Position numbers and translations under genes: made by a program
Notes under the pieces: generated by a model
What the model saw: only the letters and a program-made list of their open reading frames with translations
Told to the model about the DNA's origin: nothing
Databases searched by the model: none
Assembly: GCA_942159475.1 (NCBI GenBank)
Contig: OW804098.1
Location: forward strand, 111,978,620 to 112,042,619
Origin: Sthenelais limicola
Taxonomy: Eukaryota > Annelida > Polychaeta > Phyllodocida > Sigalionidae
Reading direction: 5' to 3'
DNA: 64,000 bases
Shown here: positions 32,849-44,800 of the stretch, in pieces
Numbering within the stretch: the stretch's first letter is position 1
Layout: every line of letters starts with the position of its first letter

Positions 32849-34835
32849 ATGAGCTCAAACCAACATTCTGTACGACCCTCTAGGTCGAACACAAATCTTC
32901 ATGCTCTAAATCTGTTTGCACTAAATGATATAGCCACAATGGATTTCTACAACACCCAAGTCTCGAACTGTTCTAATGATTCCTCTCCACGAAACACGAA
33001 CTTTATTCACCCAACTCAGCCGAATACTTCGTCTCAAATCTCCTTCCCCAGTGCTGGAACCATGATGTCCTCATCGCTTACTACTACTCAGGCAGGCTCA
33101 TCAGCAACTAGTAATACTACAACTCAAAGTCAGTTAAGTCAACCTATCTCTTCAGTTGTCCCATTTTCTCCTCCGTCCACTGTTTCTAATGATCCCAATC
33201 TCAATAGCAAACTAGCCACTTTCATGGACGCAATGACTATTTCGGTTAACCAAATGAAACAATCGCTAGCCACTTTGGCTAGTAAGAGTGACGAATATGA
33301 CAGAAGATTCAGTGTTATAGCGACTAAATTCAATGAATCCACCCAGAAAACGAACATTATTGAGTCAAATCAAAAACTTCTAGGCTCAAACATGGCTGAT
33401 ATCAATCAAAGACTGCCTGCGGCAGAATCTGCGTTGTCTTTACACGAACATCGACTTCAGACTCTTGAGGCCCAGCTGAGTGCGTGGCCCCCTCTCAACA
33501 ATACAAATGTCCCGACACAAGCGATCCAAAATCACCCCAAACTAAATCCCGCCACTAACATTGTACAAAACCAACCAATTGATTCTTCTACTAACTCTTC
33601 CAAAGAACTTAGTATAATCGTGAAAGGCCTGGGCGAACCCAGGAACGAATCAATATCTGAGTCCATTGACTCTTTATTTGGTCTTCTCAAATTGACAATA
33701 AAATACATTCAAACTACCTCCATAAATACTCTTGCTGACACTCTGGTGGCCTGTCATCAGGCCGAAAGTGATACTACCGAAATAATAATAATTGGAGATT
33801 TTAATATTAATATGCTCAATACTAACTGTCCAGATAGAAATAAACTAAAAATTTTCAGCCAACAAAATGGACTAACACAGATAATCAACTCCCCTACTAG
33901 GTATTCCATACGTGATAACATTGTTATACCAAGTAACATTGTTATACCAAGTAGAATTGATCTAATTATCACTAACTCCCAACATGTCTCTGATAGCGGA
34001 ACCCTTAACCACAATATCAGCGACCATGAAGCTATATACATGATTCGTAAAAAAATCAAAATTATTAAACAGTATACCATGAAAAAATGCAGAAGCTACA
34101 GAAACCTTGATATCAACCTATACCAACGCAAACTCCGTAATGACCATGACTGGCAATATTTTAGATCCATCCCAGACCCTGCAAATTGCTGGGATTTTAT
34201 TTTAAATGCAATTACCACTACTCTGGATTCCATGTGCCCGATTAAAAATGTATTAATTAGAGATAACAATGACCCCTGGATATCAAAAACTATCCTTGAC
34301 GCAATAAGAGAAAAAAACATAGCAAGAGGCAGGGAAAAACGCTCAGGTGTAATTAATGATATAAATGAAGCAAAACGCCTAAAAAAAGATACCAATAAAC
34401 TAATTCGAAATGCAAAAAGAGCGTATATTCACCAAAACTTAGCTGATACTAAAGACCCTAAAAAATATTGGAAAACTATCAACAATCTCCTTCCCTCCAA
34501 AGCCCCCCAAAGTGAAATCAATTTAAATGATGATAATAATCAACCTCTTGATAAGGAAAACCTCCCGAATTTTATTAACAATTATTTCGCTAACATTACT
34601 GACAACTTACTAAATGGCATGCCTGATAACCCATGGTCTACCCCCAACCTAGATAAACTATCAAGACTATGTGAGATATCTACAAATGAAATCGAACTCC
34701 TGGGGCTCATAAGCAAGATTAACATCTCTAAGTCATCTGCTATAGACAACTTATCCAATTCAATTCTTAGAGACTCTTTTGCTACCATTCTTCCTGAAAT
34801 AACTATATATGCATTAACCTATCTCTCTCCAGCCA
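32849..34835 (+). pseudogene. LINE ORF1 N-terminus fused in frame to the C-terminal half of the endonuclease
   Basis: One open frame (to 34906). Residues 1-250 are ORF1-like: a Ser/Thr/Gln-rich start and a probable coiled coil at about 120-215. Around 252-283 the beginning of an RRM-like domain appears (LSIIVKGLGE). At about residue 284 it switches abruptly to endonuclease: the GDFN motif at 316-319 and later the SDH motif (HNISDHEAI). The first half of the endonuclease and the end of ORF1 are missing, so an internal deletion joined two proteins in frame. It then continues into the linker before the reverse transcriptase (NARGREK-like basic region) until a frameshift near 34835. Confidence 0.8.
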
Positions 34836-35574
34836 AAGTTTTCCAGATACTTGGAAAATTGCTAAAGTGGTACCCCTGTTCAAGGGTGGGGTGGCCACCC
34901 AAGTAAATAATTATCGCCCTATATCCCTGTTACCTACACCTAGCAAGCTAATAGAAAAAATAGTGCATTCTAGAATCCTATCATACTTAAATACACACAA
35001 TATCCTCGACTCAAATCAATCTGGCTTTTTTCCCAACAAATCAACTATTAACACAATTTCTAATATTACTGACGACCTAGCATATGCTTATGAAAAGAAA
35101 ATTCCCACTCTCATCACTTTTATTGACTTTAGAAAGGCCTTCGATATGGTAGACCACAATATTCTTTTACTTAAACTTTTTAACATAGGAATTAGAGGCA
35201 AATTACACTCCTGGATCAAATCCTACTTATCTAACAGATACCAGAGAACAATAGTAAATAATAACTTATCTGACCTAGCCCTCATAAAATCCGGAGTTCC
35301 ACAAGGTTCAATTCTTGGACCCCTGCTCTTCTTAATATTCATAAATGACATTGGCACTCATTTAAATCACTCAAAATATCTACTCTATGCGGACGATACA
35401 GTCTTATACTACTCTAACAAATCTCAAGCATCTCTTTATCAAAATATGCAAACTGACATTAAAAATTTAGAAAAATGGTGCAATAAGAATAAATTTCTGA
35501 TTAACGCCTCCAAAACCAAGCTAATGTTGGTAAATCAAAATCATAACAGAACTACCCCCCCCCCCTCCTCCTAA
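34836..35574 (+). pseudogene. LINE reverse transcriptase, frame-shifted segment
   Basis: After a single-base shift near 34835 the RT continues in the next frame. It has NNYRPISLLPTPSKLIEKI, the first catalytic Asp in IDFRKAFDMVDHNILL, the GVPQGSILGPLLFLIFINDI block and YADDTVLY (catalytic Asp pair). It ends at a run of C at 35557-35569, where the frame shifts again, probably from slippage in the homopolymer. Confidence 0.85.
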
Positions 35575-36202
35575 TCTAATACTCAACAATAAAACGCTAG
35601 AAACAGTTCATGTCTACAAATATCTGGGTGTATTGCTGGACAACAAACTTACCTTTCAACCTCACATCAGAAACCTAATCAAAATTATCTCTCACAAAAT
35701 TTTCCTGTTCCTACGAATTAGACATCTTCTCACTATGAATGCAGCCCTCCTTGTATATAAAAGTAAAATCCTCCCCTTTTTCGATTATGGCGACATTCTA
35801 TACCACAATACCCACCAGAACAATCTTATTAAACTGCAAAAAATCCAAAATAAAGCACTCAGAGCAATACTCAAAGCTGAGCCTCTACACCCGACCTCTG
35901 AGCTACATAAAGACCTAAAAATCCCCCTGTTACATAATAGAAGAGAAAGTCATCTCAGAATCACTGGTTTCAATAGATCAACCTCCAATAAATACAGAAC
36001 TCAAAACACCCAAAACCCAACTAGAGCAAATGAAGCCCCTCTTCTTTCCACCTTTTTCTACCAAACCAAATGTGGTGAAAATGCGATAATTAATAAAGTT
36101 GCCAAATCATGGAACCAACTTGCTCCAAAAACCAGAAATATTGGCAATATTGAAACGTTTAAATCTCTCCAGAAAGAATGGCTTAAACAAACTCTTCTAT
36201 AA
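35570..36202 (+). pseudogene. LINE ORF2 C-terminal segment
   Basis: Continues the RT thumb and C-terminal region after the C-run frameshift: VHVYKYLGVLLDNKLTFQPH, then a basic C-terminal domain with LVYKSKILPFFDYGDILYH and the usual HNRR segment. Ends at TAA, 36200-36202. Confidence 0.8.
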
Positions 36203-36742
36203 TCACTTTCTGCATCCTCCTACCTACTTCTTATTGCAAATAATTATTCACCACAGCTACAGGCCACTCTCATAAGTTAGAGGTTCACCTGGGAAGTGTT
36301 GAAATTTTTCATACCATCATAACACTGCTTACCTCTCTACCTTACTAAAACTAGACCTTCTCACACATAATCCTACAACATTATGTGATTCGAAGCTATT
36401 TTTTCACATCTTCTCAGTTTAACACTGATTCTCCCAATGGTACAGTCCAAACAAGTGTTAACTCATCTTACAAATTAATATTTTGACACCATGAAGTAAT
36501 ATTAAGCCTTTGCTATTATGCTATATCTCTGTAACATAGAAATCGTCAATAGTACGGTACAAACAATTAAGAAGTCTCTCTCACAGTAAGAGGTTATCTT
36601 CTACCTTGTCTTTTACCTTTTGCTTACTTGTTATCATATGTATATAGTCATCCTTTAACCCAAGCTGGGTTCCACCGGAATATCCTACTCCTCGTGGAGG
36701 TGATGTACCCAGTGAAAATAAAATCTTTAAAAAAAAAAAAAA

Positions 36743-36900
36743 TGTATATATATATGAGTATATATTTGGTATTGTGTTGATTCAAATATCAACTCGGTTA
36801 TATTGAATTGTATTTTGAACCTCGTATTTGTCTTAGATTTTGGTCATTTGAAAGGATTGGTGAAGACAAATTGATTTTCCGGCAACTTCACCCAGATTTA
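36743..36900. mobile_element. MITE-A right half, beyond the LINE
   Basis: GAGTATATATTTGGTATTGT ... GAATTGTATTTTGAACCTCG ... GGATTGGTGAAG, the right interior of MITE-A, ending in a degraded terminus (CAACTTCACCC). Pairs with the left half before 32560. Confidence 0.65.
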
Positions 36901-37225
36901 ACAATTTATAATTACCTTTTTCCAGCCTTCAGAACCGATCCTTTGAGGTACAGGACAAAATTGTGTTGGAATTATGGTGACAGATCGTCGTGGTTTTTCA
37001 GATTAATAATAAAACATTACATTCCAAGTGATTTAGTCTACTTTTGCAGATTGTGAAATTTGAATAAAATGCTAAACAGGCCAAATAGTCCATATCATGA
37101 AGACTTGACCCATGCGTTGTTTGTTTTTTATATTTTCAAGCGTGGGGTTGTCCCATAGGGGTATTCCCCATGTCGTGTACGTCACGGCCGCCTGGGATTT
37201 CCCTCTAGCCTCAGCTTGGTTATAT

Positions 37226-37464
37226 GGGCCAGATTTTCAGAAAATGGACAATTGGCAGCAGGACACATTTAGTAAATTCTGTTTAATTAGACTGCAATTT
37301 GGTCAATACTAGGTCAGTTCGAGTATATAAATTTGGCATTGCATTGATTCTAGCAATGTATTTGGTTAGGTTGAACTGTATTTTGAACTTTATTTTCGTC
37401 TGAAATTTCGGTTATTTGAAAGGACTGGTGAAGTTGAATTGTACATTTTCTGAAAATCTGACCC
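37226..37464. mobile_element. MITE-A, full-length copy with ATAT target duplication
   Basis: 239 bp between GGGCCAGATTTTCAGAAAAT and TTTTCTGAAAATCTGACCC. Flanked by ATAT at 37222-37225 and 37465-37468. Confidence 0.88.
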
Positions 37465-37573
37465 ATATCCACCTTAGAAATAAAATCCTGATTGTTGCCC
37501 CATTATTCCTCAACAACAAATTAATAGTGGAAAGTCTTTCAAATGTTCGTGCATTTCTCCAAAATCTTATGGT

Positions 37574-37632
37574 TAAAGCACTTTGACGAATATCAATGTT
37601 GCGACCTGTGACCCATTTTCCTGTAACACATC
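37574..37632. mobile_element. MITE-B right-end fragment
   Basis: ACGAATATCAATGTTGCGAC then CTGTGACCCATTTTCCTGTA and ACACATCA: the terminal 60 bp of MITE-B only. Confidence 0.7.
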
Positions 37633-39783
37633 AGACAAAAGTGAACTTACAAAACATGGGAAACCACAGCCTCGAGCTAGTCACGAATAAATACAAAAGG
37701 ATATGATGGAGTCATGCATTCTGTCAGAATTTACCGAAGGATTCCTATAAAGTAAACCTAGCAGAGGGAAAAAAGAGAGACTGTATAAATATTCCCCTCG
37801 CTTCCTTTAATATGAAGAGAAATGTTTTGCCAAACTCCGGGGACCGGTTGGTGAGGTGTATTTGTGTTAAGACATATATCTAAATCTTTTTCGGAGTCTC
37901 AGATCCAAAGTAAAAAGTCTAGCACATTGTGTTTGGGCAACCAAAGTGAGATACATGTGTTTCATACGAATAAATCCTCAGGATTGACTATAGTAGCTTG
38001 GTCAATATTAGACATTTTTGTTATTAGAAATCTTTATTATGTTGCTGAAATTGTTTCATTCAGGCTTTGACATGTTAAACTTCCCCATTAATAGTTAGTA
38101 GTCTCATGTGAGTGTGGAATTCGGAGAGGCTTTTTTACATTCTACGGTATTTTTTAAAAAAAATTCGTGAATGTTAGTGAATTGGGTACCATTCTGTCAA
38201 TCATCCTGAGTAGCAAGTTCATGTGATACATTTTGAGGTGTTGGTTGAGGATTGGTGTGAGGAGTGTGGACACTTATCTGGGAGGATATCTGGACCAAGC
38301 GCAACCGACCCCGCCCCCTATAGGGCGGATTTAGACCACCTTTAAACCTCCTTTCGTTGCTCCATTACCCCTGGTATTCTCAGTTAGACAGAACTCACAC
38401 CCATCGACCTGTTTTTTATGTTTTCCCATCTAAATGGGTACCATTACATTGTCTGTACAGCAAGTCGTGTTCCTCTTCATGCCTTTTTAGGGGACGACTT
38501 ATGTATAATCTGGTACAGGAAAGTTGCAATTTTAAATATAAAGATTGGTTTAGAATCCCACCCCTGTCGGAGCTCTCACACACACTGCACCCACACTACA
38601 CTCACTCACCAGCCACTGCCCCTCCCGCTGCCTGCCACTGCCTACCACTGCCTGCCACTAGTGTGTGTGTAGCCTTGCCTCAAGGCTACACACACACTAG
38701 GCAGGTAGGCAGTCAGGTATCAAACACTAACACATGGGAGGAGTGAAGGATGGGTGGTTGGTGGGCATGCAGTGTCATTCAAGGTGAGAAAAATGACAAC
38801 TATAAGAACAAAAACAGACAATAAAATAAGTAGAGCAAGCAAAAGTACTAGCGGGTAGAATTTCTGGATGCCCATCTCTGTGTAATGTAATTCACGCCAA
38901 CACTACTAACTTTGCACTTATGCAAGGACTGTTTGATTGACAACCTTCTACCATCTCTGCAGTAAATCCCTGAAGGCCAGTGTGACATCCTATTGGTTGA
39001 CATTTGTTGTATTCTATTGGCTATCTTGGTTTGATTGACAAGTTGCCACTTAAGGCCACTGTATAGGTTTTGAGAGGAATCCATTTAGAGAGGACCACCC
39101 ATGACTGATCTACACCTACTACACCCTTTGGGATTTCAAGTCTTGGAGACAGACAAGCTCGGAATTGCAAAGACTAAAAGACAATTGTGTATTATTAGAT
39201 TACAATATGTTGTTTGATGTCTTATGTCTAATTCCCTTGCATTGTACTTTCATGTTTATCCAACTGCCTTTGTAAACAGGGAGCGTGCAACTTTCCTAGT
39301 TGTTAATGAAGTGAATTTTACTTCCACTCCTGTGTTCTTCTAATACAGACATTCGAGGCATTTCAGATTACAGTACGTCTGATATTCATAATCTAGCCAT
39401 TGCGCACAAATAGTTGACCGTAGAATTTGTTTCCTCAACGCACAATATATACATTAACTTAAACTGATTATAAAGTTAAACAGAAAAATAGTTCATTAAA
39501 TGATTGATTAACTTAATAAACTTATAACTTGTTATTCATAAGAAATCATCACTATGTTTTTGAAATTGTATTATTCTGGTTTTTGGCAAGTTCAACTTAA
39601 CAATTATATATAGAAGTTGGAAAGAGCACATTTATACATAAAACAGATGTTTTAATTTCATGTGTGCGTTTCCAACATTTGATACAATTACTATCCTCCA
39701 GGTTTAATGTGGGGTAGAGCTAGGTTAACATTGGAGAAGTATCACGAATAGCAGCTGCGCTCCTATAAAAGCCTTTGGTATAG
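37633..39783. other. Intergenic DNA up to the endogenous retrovirus
   Basis: About 2.1 kb. The perfect hairpin at 38658 lies in a (CACT)-rich, GC-richer patch (38570-38720). No exon or RNA gene is recognised. Confidence 0.4.
38658..38700. repeat. Perfect 20-bp hairpin with 3-nt loop
   Basis: CTAGTGTGTGTGTAGCCTTG (38658-38677), loop CCT, then the exact reverse complement at 38681-38700. The pairing extends a few more bases with one mismatch (TGCC...GGCA). Not a terminator in this genome context; transcription status unknown. Confidence 0.85.
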
Positions 39784-40392
39784 TGTAAAGAATTGCAATT
39801 CTTGCGAGCGGAATTTACCCATAGAGTGGCCGTCCCCCCCCCCTCCCCCTCTTCCCCCCCTCCCCTCCGCCTGGGCCTCGACCGCCACGCGGGACCTGGG
39901 TGGAGCGGGGGAGAGCGGGGCACTGGACATCTGTTGTTATGTGTCTACCTGTTTGATTGTCTTGGCAACCGAAATAGCATCGCCAATTGTTCTCCGGCGT
40001 GACTCTCATTACGGGGTGGGGGGAAGGGACTGGGGGAGGGAGGGGACGCTACATGCTTGGGTCAGGGATAATGGGAGGGGAGGGGGGGTTGAGGGCAAGG
40101 GATCCTCCGCGCAGGCGCACAGCGCATGGCCTTGGCGTGGGAGAGCGCTGGGGGTCATGATCATGTGGAGGAGGATCCCCCTCAGCCAATCATAAGGGTG
40201 GATCGCCGGGAGCGCACTTTGCTATACCCATTTTGATGCTAATGAATAATTAACGTGTGACTATAAATAAAGAGGACAGAGTAAGCTTGGACACACCTTG
40301 CTGCCTGGCCGAAGACTACTATCATCCGACTTCTCTGACTTCATCATTTTTGCATACCGAATCTCTGGGCAAATTGCCATTGCATTCTCACA
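39784..40392 (+). repeat. 5' LTR of the endogenous retrovirus
   Basis: 609 bp, TGTAAAG ... TTCTCACA. GC-rich compared with the surrounding host DNA. TATAAATA at 40262-40269 is the probable core promoter, with transcription expected some 25-30 bp downstream. AATAAA overlaps it and may serve as the polyadenylation signal in the 3' copy. Confidence 0.93.
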
Positions 40393-40393
40393 C

Positions 40394-40411
40394 TGGCGAC
40401 CATTCGAAGGG
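40394..40411 (+). promoter_or_regulatory. Primer binding site
   Basis: TGGCGACCATTCGAAGGG begins one base after the LTR. TGG at this position complements the CCA end of a tRNA, as needed to prime minus-strand DNA. The TGGCGACC start is one used by some Ty3/Gypsy elements, but I did not match it to a particular tRNA. Confidence 0.75.
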
Positions 40412-40487
40412 ACGACTTGCTAAAATAGCAAAACCCTCATCTTGAAGTCAGAGAAAAACCAGGCGAGCAAATGAAGAACAGGACTGG

Positions 40488-40493
40488 GTGAGT
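40488..40493 (+). promoter_or_regulatory. Candidate splice donor in the untranslated leader
   Basis: CTGG|GTGAGT lies in the leader upstream of the gag start. Joined to the acceptor just before env it would give a subgenomic env mRNA, as in errantiviruses. Inference from sequence only. Confidence 0.45.
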
Positions 40494-40714
40494 GGAAATC
40501 TGAACTCTGATTTTGCTTGTATATTATTGTGGAATGTGTGGGAAGCGGATCTGGGGACACTGTACAAAATTGGGTGCAATGATCACACTTAACCACTCAT
40601 AATACTTGGAGAGTGCGTGAGAAATGCCTAGAGCTTTTATTTCGCTAGGTCCTTGGGTTCTGTATGTTTAGGTCTGTACCTTGTACTGTCTAGTTACTCT
40701 CTCTAAAAACCGCA

Positions 40715-41872
40715 ATGGAGGTTGATTGGGCGCTAGATGCAGAGGCGGTTGCTGCTCTAGATGTCAATCAAAGAAGGGCAAGGTTTGCGGCAATCAAAGA
40801 GATCCGAAGGCGTTTGGAACGCCATGGATCTATGTTGGGAGCCAATGATGGTTCCAACAAGGACACCTTGAGAGAGTGGCTGGATGGAATCAGCAGGGCA
40901 AAAGCCTATTGTGCGGCCAATGATGACCTCACTTTAGAGCTTTTGGGGACGCTTGCTAGTGGGCCTCTAGCGAGGTGTGTGGCAGTGTTCCTGCAGATAG
41001 CGGAGAACAGAACCTGGGATCTGGCAAGGGCAGAGATTTTCCGACTCTTCATGAATGAAGAGGAGGAACAACAGCTCAGGGCACGCCTCACTGATCTTTA
41101 TCAACTCCCGTACGAGGATGCTAAGCAGTATGGACGCAAATTCCAGCTGGCGTCTCAAAGGGCATATAGCATGGATGATTTAAATCATGATATTGTCCAA
41201 GAGACGCTAGTAAGGAATTTTGTGGGAGGACTGAGGGACGAGCAGATACGTCATGATGTATTTGCCGCTCGTCCTCTGACTCTGGCTGAGGCTATCACTC
41301 AAGCCTCAGCTGCCGCTCACACCTTCGCATTGGCAGGCCAGCCTGCCAGAGGTGAGAGAAAGGACGAGCCAATGGAGATAGGGGCCGTCCTAAATCAACT
41401 AAAACCCGAAATTCCAAAACCCCCAGCAAATTGGGTACCTTTTTCTGAATTAGAGGCTAGAATAAATATGTTGACCAAAGTAATAGAAAAATGGGAGAAC
41501 ATAAAAACCCCTAACCCAACTGTGATCATGCCCCAACCAAGTAGAGCCACCCAGTACCCTTTTCAACCACCCATGTTGCCTATGTATCCACCTTATTACA
41601 ATCCATCCTACCCACCCCCTCCGGTTGCCAGTTCTCAAGCTGTTAATAACTCAGGGAAAGGGAAGGGAAAAGGTAAAGGGGACGCAGGTCCTGAAAAGAA
41701 TAAACAGGGAGGAGGGAAGAGGTTTAGGGGCAAGGGTGTTTGCTATGAATGTGGGGAAGAGGGACATTTTGCGAGAGAATGCTCTCAAAGATATGCTCAT
41801 GTACAAGCGGCGGTGGTAGCGGCCATGCAGATGGCTGCCGCCACCCCCAAGATCGGGAACCAGGGGGAATAG
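40715..41872 (+). CDS. gag: Gag polyprotein
   Basis: 385 residues, structural protein that assembles particles and packages RNA. The first 210 residues form a helical capsid-like region (HDIVQETLVRNFVGGLRDEQI resembles the conserved retrotransposon Gag block). A Pro-rich linker follows at about 270-310 and a Gly/Lys-rich basic segment at 312-340. The nucleocapsid has one CCHC zinc knuckle, CYECGEEGHFAREC, with ligands C343, C346, H351 and C356. The start is the first ATG after the leader, in good context (GCAATGG). The 3' end overlaps pol by 124 nt in a different frame. No stop or frameshift mutation is seen. Confidence 0.93.
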   Translation: MEVDWALDAEAVAALDVNQRRARFAAIKEIRRRLERHGSMLGANDGSNKDTLREWLDGISRAKAYCAANDDLTLELLGTLASGPLARCVAVFLQIAENRTWDLARAEIFRLFMNEEEEQQLRARLTDLYQLPYEDAKQYGRKFQLASQRAYSMDDLNHDIVQETLVRNFVGGLRDEQIRHDVFAARPLTLAEAITQASAAAHTFALAGQPARGERKDEPMEIGAVLNQLKPEIPKPPANWVPFSELEARINMLTKVIEKWENIKTPNPTVIMPQPSRATQYPFQPPMLPMYPPYYNPSYPPPPVASSQAVNNSGKGKGKGKGDAGPEKNKQGGGKRFRGKGVCYECGEEGHFARECSQRYAHVQAAVVAAMQMAAATPKIGNQGE

Positions 41873-44800
41873 GCAGGCCGGACAGGAGATTTTGTATTTC
41901 TATCCCAGTGGCGGGGATGGGGATGCGGGCTCTCATTGATACCGGCGCGTCTAGAAGTTTGATGAGAGAGGATATGTGGAAGGCTTTCTGTAAAGCCTAT
42001 CACCGTCCACTCATACTAACAAAGGGAGAGACCTTAAAATCCCTCTCTGGTCATGAACTTGTAACAGAGGGACAGGCGATTATTAACTTGGGAGGTAGCT
42101 CATTTCCAGTTTATGTTGTTAAAAAACTCCACCATGAAATGCTTTTAGGGGACGACGCGCTAGACATTCTAGACGCCCACATTGTATTCAAAAAGAGAAA
42201 AATCATTTTAGAAGGGAAAAGCTATAAGAGTGGGTGGGTGGGTGACTCTGATTTAGAATTTGCCTCCATCCACACTGAAGCAGAAGCTTGGGAAGTAAAA
42301 TACCCGGCTGTTTTTGGAGAAGGCAAAAAGGGTAATCTTGGAAAATTTAAAGATGTGACAATGCACATAGATACTGGAAATGCGCGCCCCATTAATCAAC
42401 GGCCATATCGCTTGCCCCTGATTAAAAGAAAACTAGTTGATAAGGAATTAGATGAAATGCTGGAACTGGGAGTAATTGAGCCCAGCACCTCAGCATGGGG
42501 GAGCCCAATATTGTTGGTTCCTAAGAAAGATGGGAGTAATAGACCTTGTGTAGATTTTAGAAGACTCAATTCTGTGACTAAAAAGGACGCTCACCCTCTC
42601 CCAAATATTCAGGACATATTCGATAGCTTGGCAGGATCAACTGTCTTTTCCACCATTGACCTAAAAAGCGGGTACTGGCAGGTAGAAATGGACCCAGAGA
42701 GTATTGAAAAGACTGCATTCGTGTGTCACAGAGGACTTTTTCACTTCAGGAGAATGCCTTTTGGTCTCACTAATGCACCAGCTGTCTTTCAACGGGCCAT
42801 GAATAAAATGTTTTCGGAATTTATTGGAAAATTTTGCATGACTTTTATAGACGATATTGTAATCTATTCCAAATCTGAAGAAGAGCACAACCACCATTTG
42901 GCTCTGGTGTTTGATAAATTAGAAGAGTTCGGAATTACAATCAAAAAGAGTAAATGTATTTTCAAACAGGAAAAGGTAGATCTCCTCGGCTACCAGGTTT
43001 CCAAGGATGGGATTAACTCCCACCCAGATAAATGTAGTGCAATCAGGGATATGCTACCCCCAGAAGACGTGAGCGGAATTCGCTCCTTTCTAGGGATGAC
43101 TGGGTATTACCGTCAATGTATTCCAGATTATGCTAAGGTAGCTTATCCGCTAGTAAAACTTACCAAAAAGTACGCTAGGTTTGAATGGTTGGAAGAACAA
43201 CAAAATTCTTTTGAAATGCTGAAGGAGCTACTTACTTCAGACAGAGTAATGGCACATCCCCAGCTAAATAAGGCCTACCGCCTTTATACAGATGCCTGTG
43301 ATTACGCAATAGGGGCCATATTGGTCCAGACTGATAGTCAGGGTGTGGAGAGACCTGTTCAATATATCTCTAAACAACTCTCCGGACCACAGCTAAATTG
43401 GGCTACGATTGAGAAAGAGGCATATGCTATTGTTTATGCGCTAAACAAACTTAGGCCCTATCTTCAAGGTAGCGAGTTCAAAATTTATACGGATCACAAG
43501 CCATTAAAATCGCTATTTGTAGGTGAAGTCAAAAACACAAAAATTCAGAGGTGGGCGGTACTTATAGCAGAATATGGGGCTCCCATTGAGTATAGGAAAG
43601 GGGCCAACAACATTAGGGCGGATATGCTCTCTCGAATAAAAACCAAGGGAAAAGAGCCGACTCTCAGTCAATTTGAAGTCTGCGCTTTAGAAGAAATAGA
43701 TGAAATTCCTTGGGAATTTGATAAACTCGAGAAAGAGCAAATAAGGTTAGAACAGAGGGAAATGGATGAGTTCCAACAAGGGGTGGAAGAGGAGGGAGAC
43801 TATACCATAATTGATGGAATGCTCTTTACTCTGATTCCTCCCCCAGGTAAGCCAGCCTACCCCCGGTTGGTATTACCACCCTCAGCCAGGTATAGAGTAG
43901 TGAGGCGCGCCCACACTGAGGTAGGCCACCAGGGTATGCGAAAAACATTGGATAGAATTCAAGAGGCCTATAAATGGCCCACAATGCGAAGGGATACTTT
44001 CCGTGTTTTGACCAAATGCGCTAGGTGTGCAGTGAACCGAGTCGGGCAGGCGCGTGTACCTCCTACAGCTATGCCTCTGGCAAAATACCCTGGCCAGATA
44101 CTAGGGATGGATCTGTGTGGTCCCTTCCCCGTTTCTGAACAAGGGAACAGGTATATAATAACTGTAATAGATCACGCTACTGGCTGGGTAGAAGTTAAAC
44201 CCATACCCACCAAAGCAGCTAAGAATATAGCTGACTATTTGGCGAATGAATACGTCCCCAGGTATGGCCCTCCAGAGGTAGTCATCACCGACAGGGGGCT
44301 AGAATTCATGAACCAACAGGTAGAAGGGTATCTCAAATCAATAGGCACTGAAGTAAGGCACTCCACAAGTTTCCACCCTACCACAAACGGTAAAATAGAG
44401 AGATTCCACAAAACATTTAAAGGAATACTCAGAAAATTCATAAACGCCAGACCAGCAGAGTGGGAGAGCCATTTAGGCCCTACCCTCTGGGCACATAGAG
44501 TCTCCACCTCTTGTGTAACTGGTTTCACACCATATTTTCTAACTTTCGGCACCAAACCAAAATACCCTTTTTCTAAAATATTCCCTACTCCAGAGGGAAC
44601 AGAGGATGCCGTGCTAAGTGAGCGCCTACAGGCCTTGACAAGTGCGTTCAGAGAGGCCGCTGAGCGCACTGAGGCAAGTAGGGTGGCTAATTACGAAAGA
44701 TTGAGAGCCAGAGCGAACGCAAAAGATCTAAACATAGGGGATCACGTAGTGGTGTTATCGGGTACCAGCACTCCACTGGACCCGAAATGGGATCATGGTT

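Larger units (their letters stand above)
32575..36742 (+). mobile_element. Non-LTR retrotransposon (jockey/CR1-like) with poly-A tail, defective
   Basis: Ordered remains of a LINE: 5' UTR from about 32575, ORF1-derived region, endonuclease half, reverse transcriptase, 3' UTR, and a poly-A tract at 36729-36742 preceded by AATAAAATC. The 5' boundary is estimated from where MITE-A sequence stops. It carries one internal deletion and two frameshifts, so this copy cannot act alone. Confidence 0.85.
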
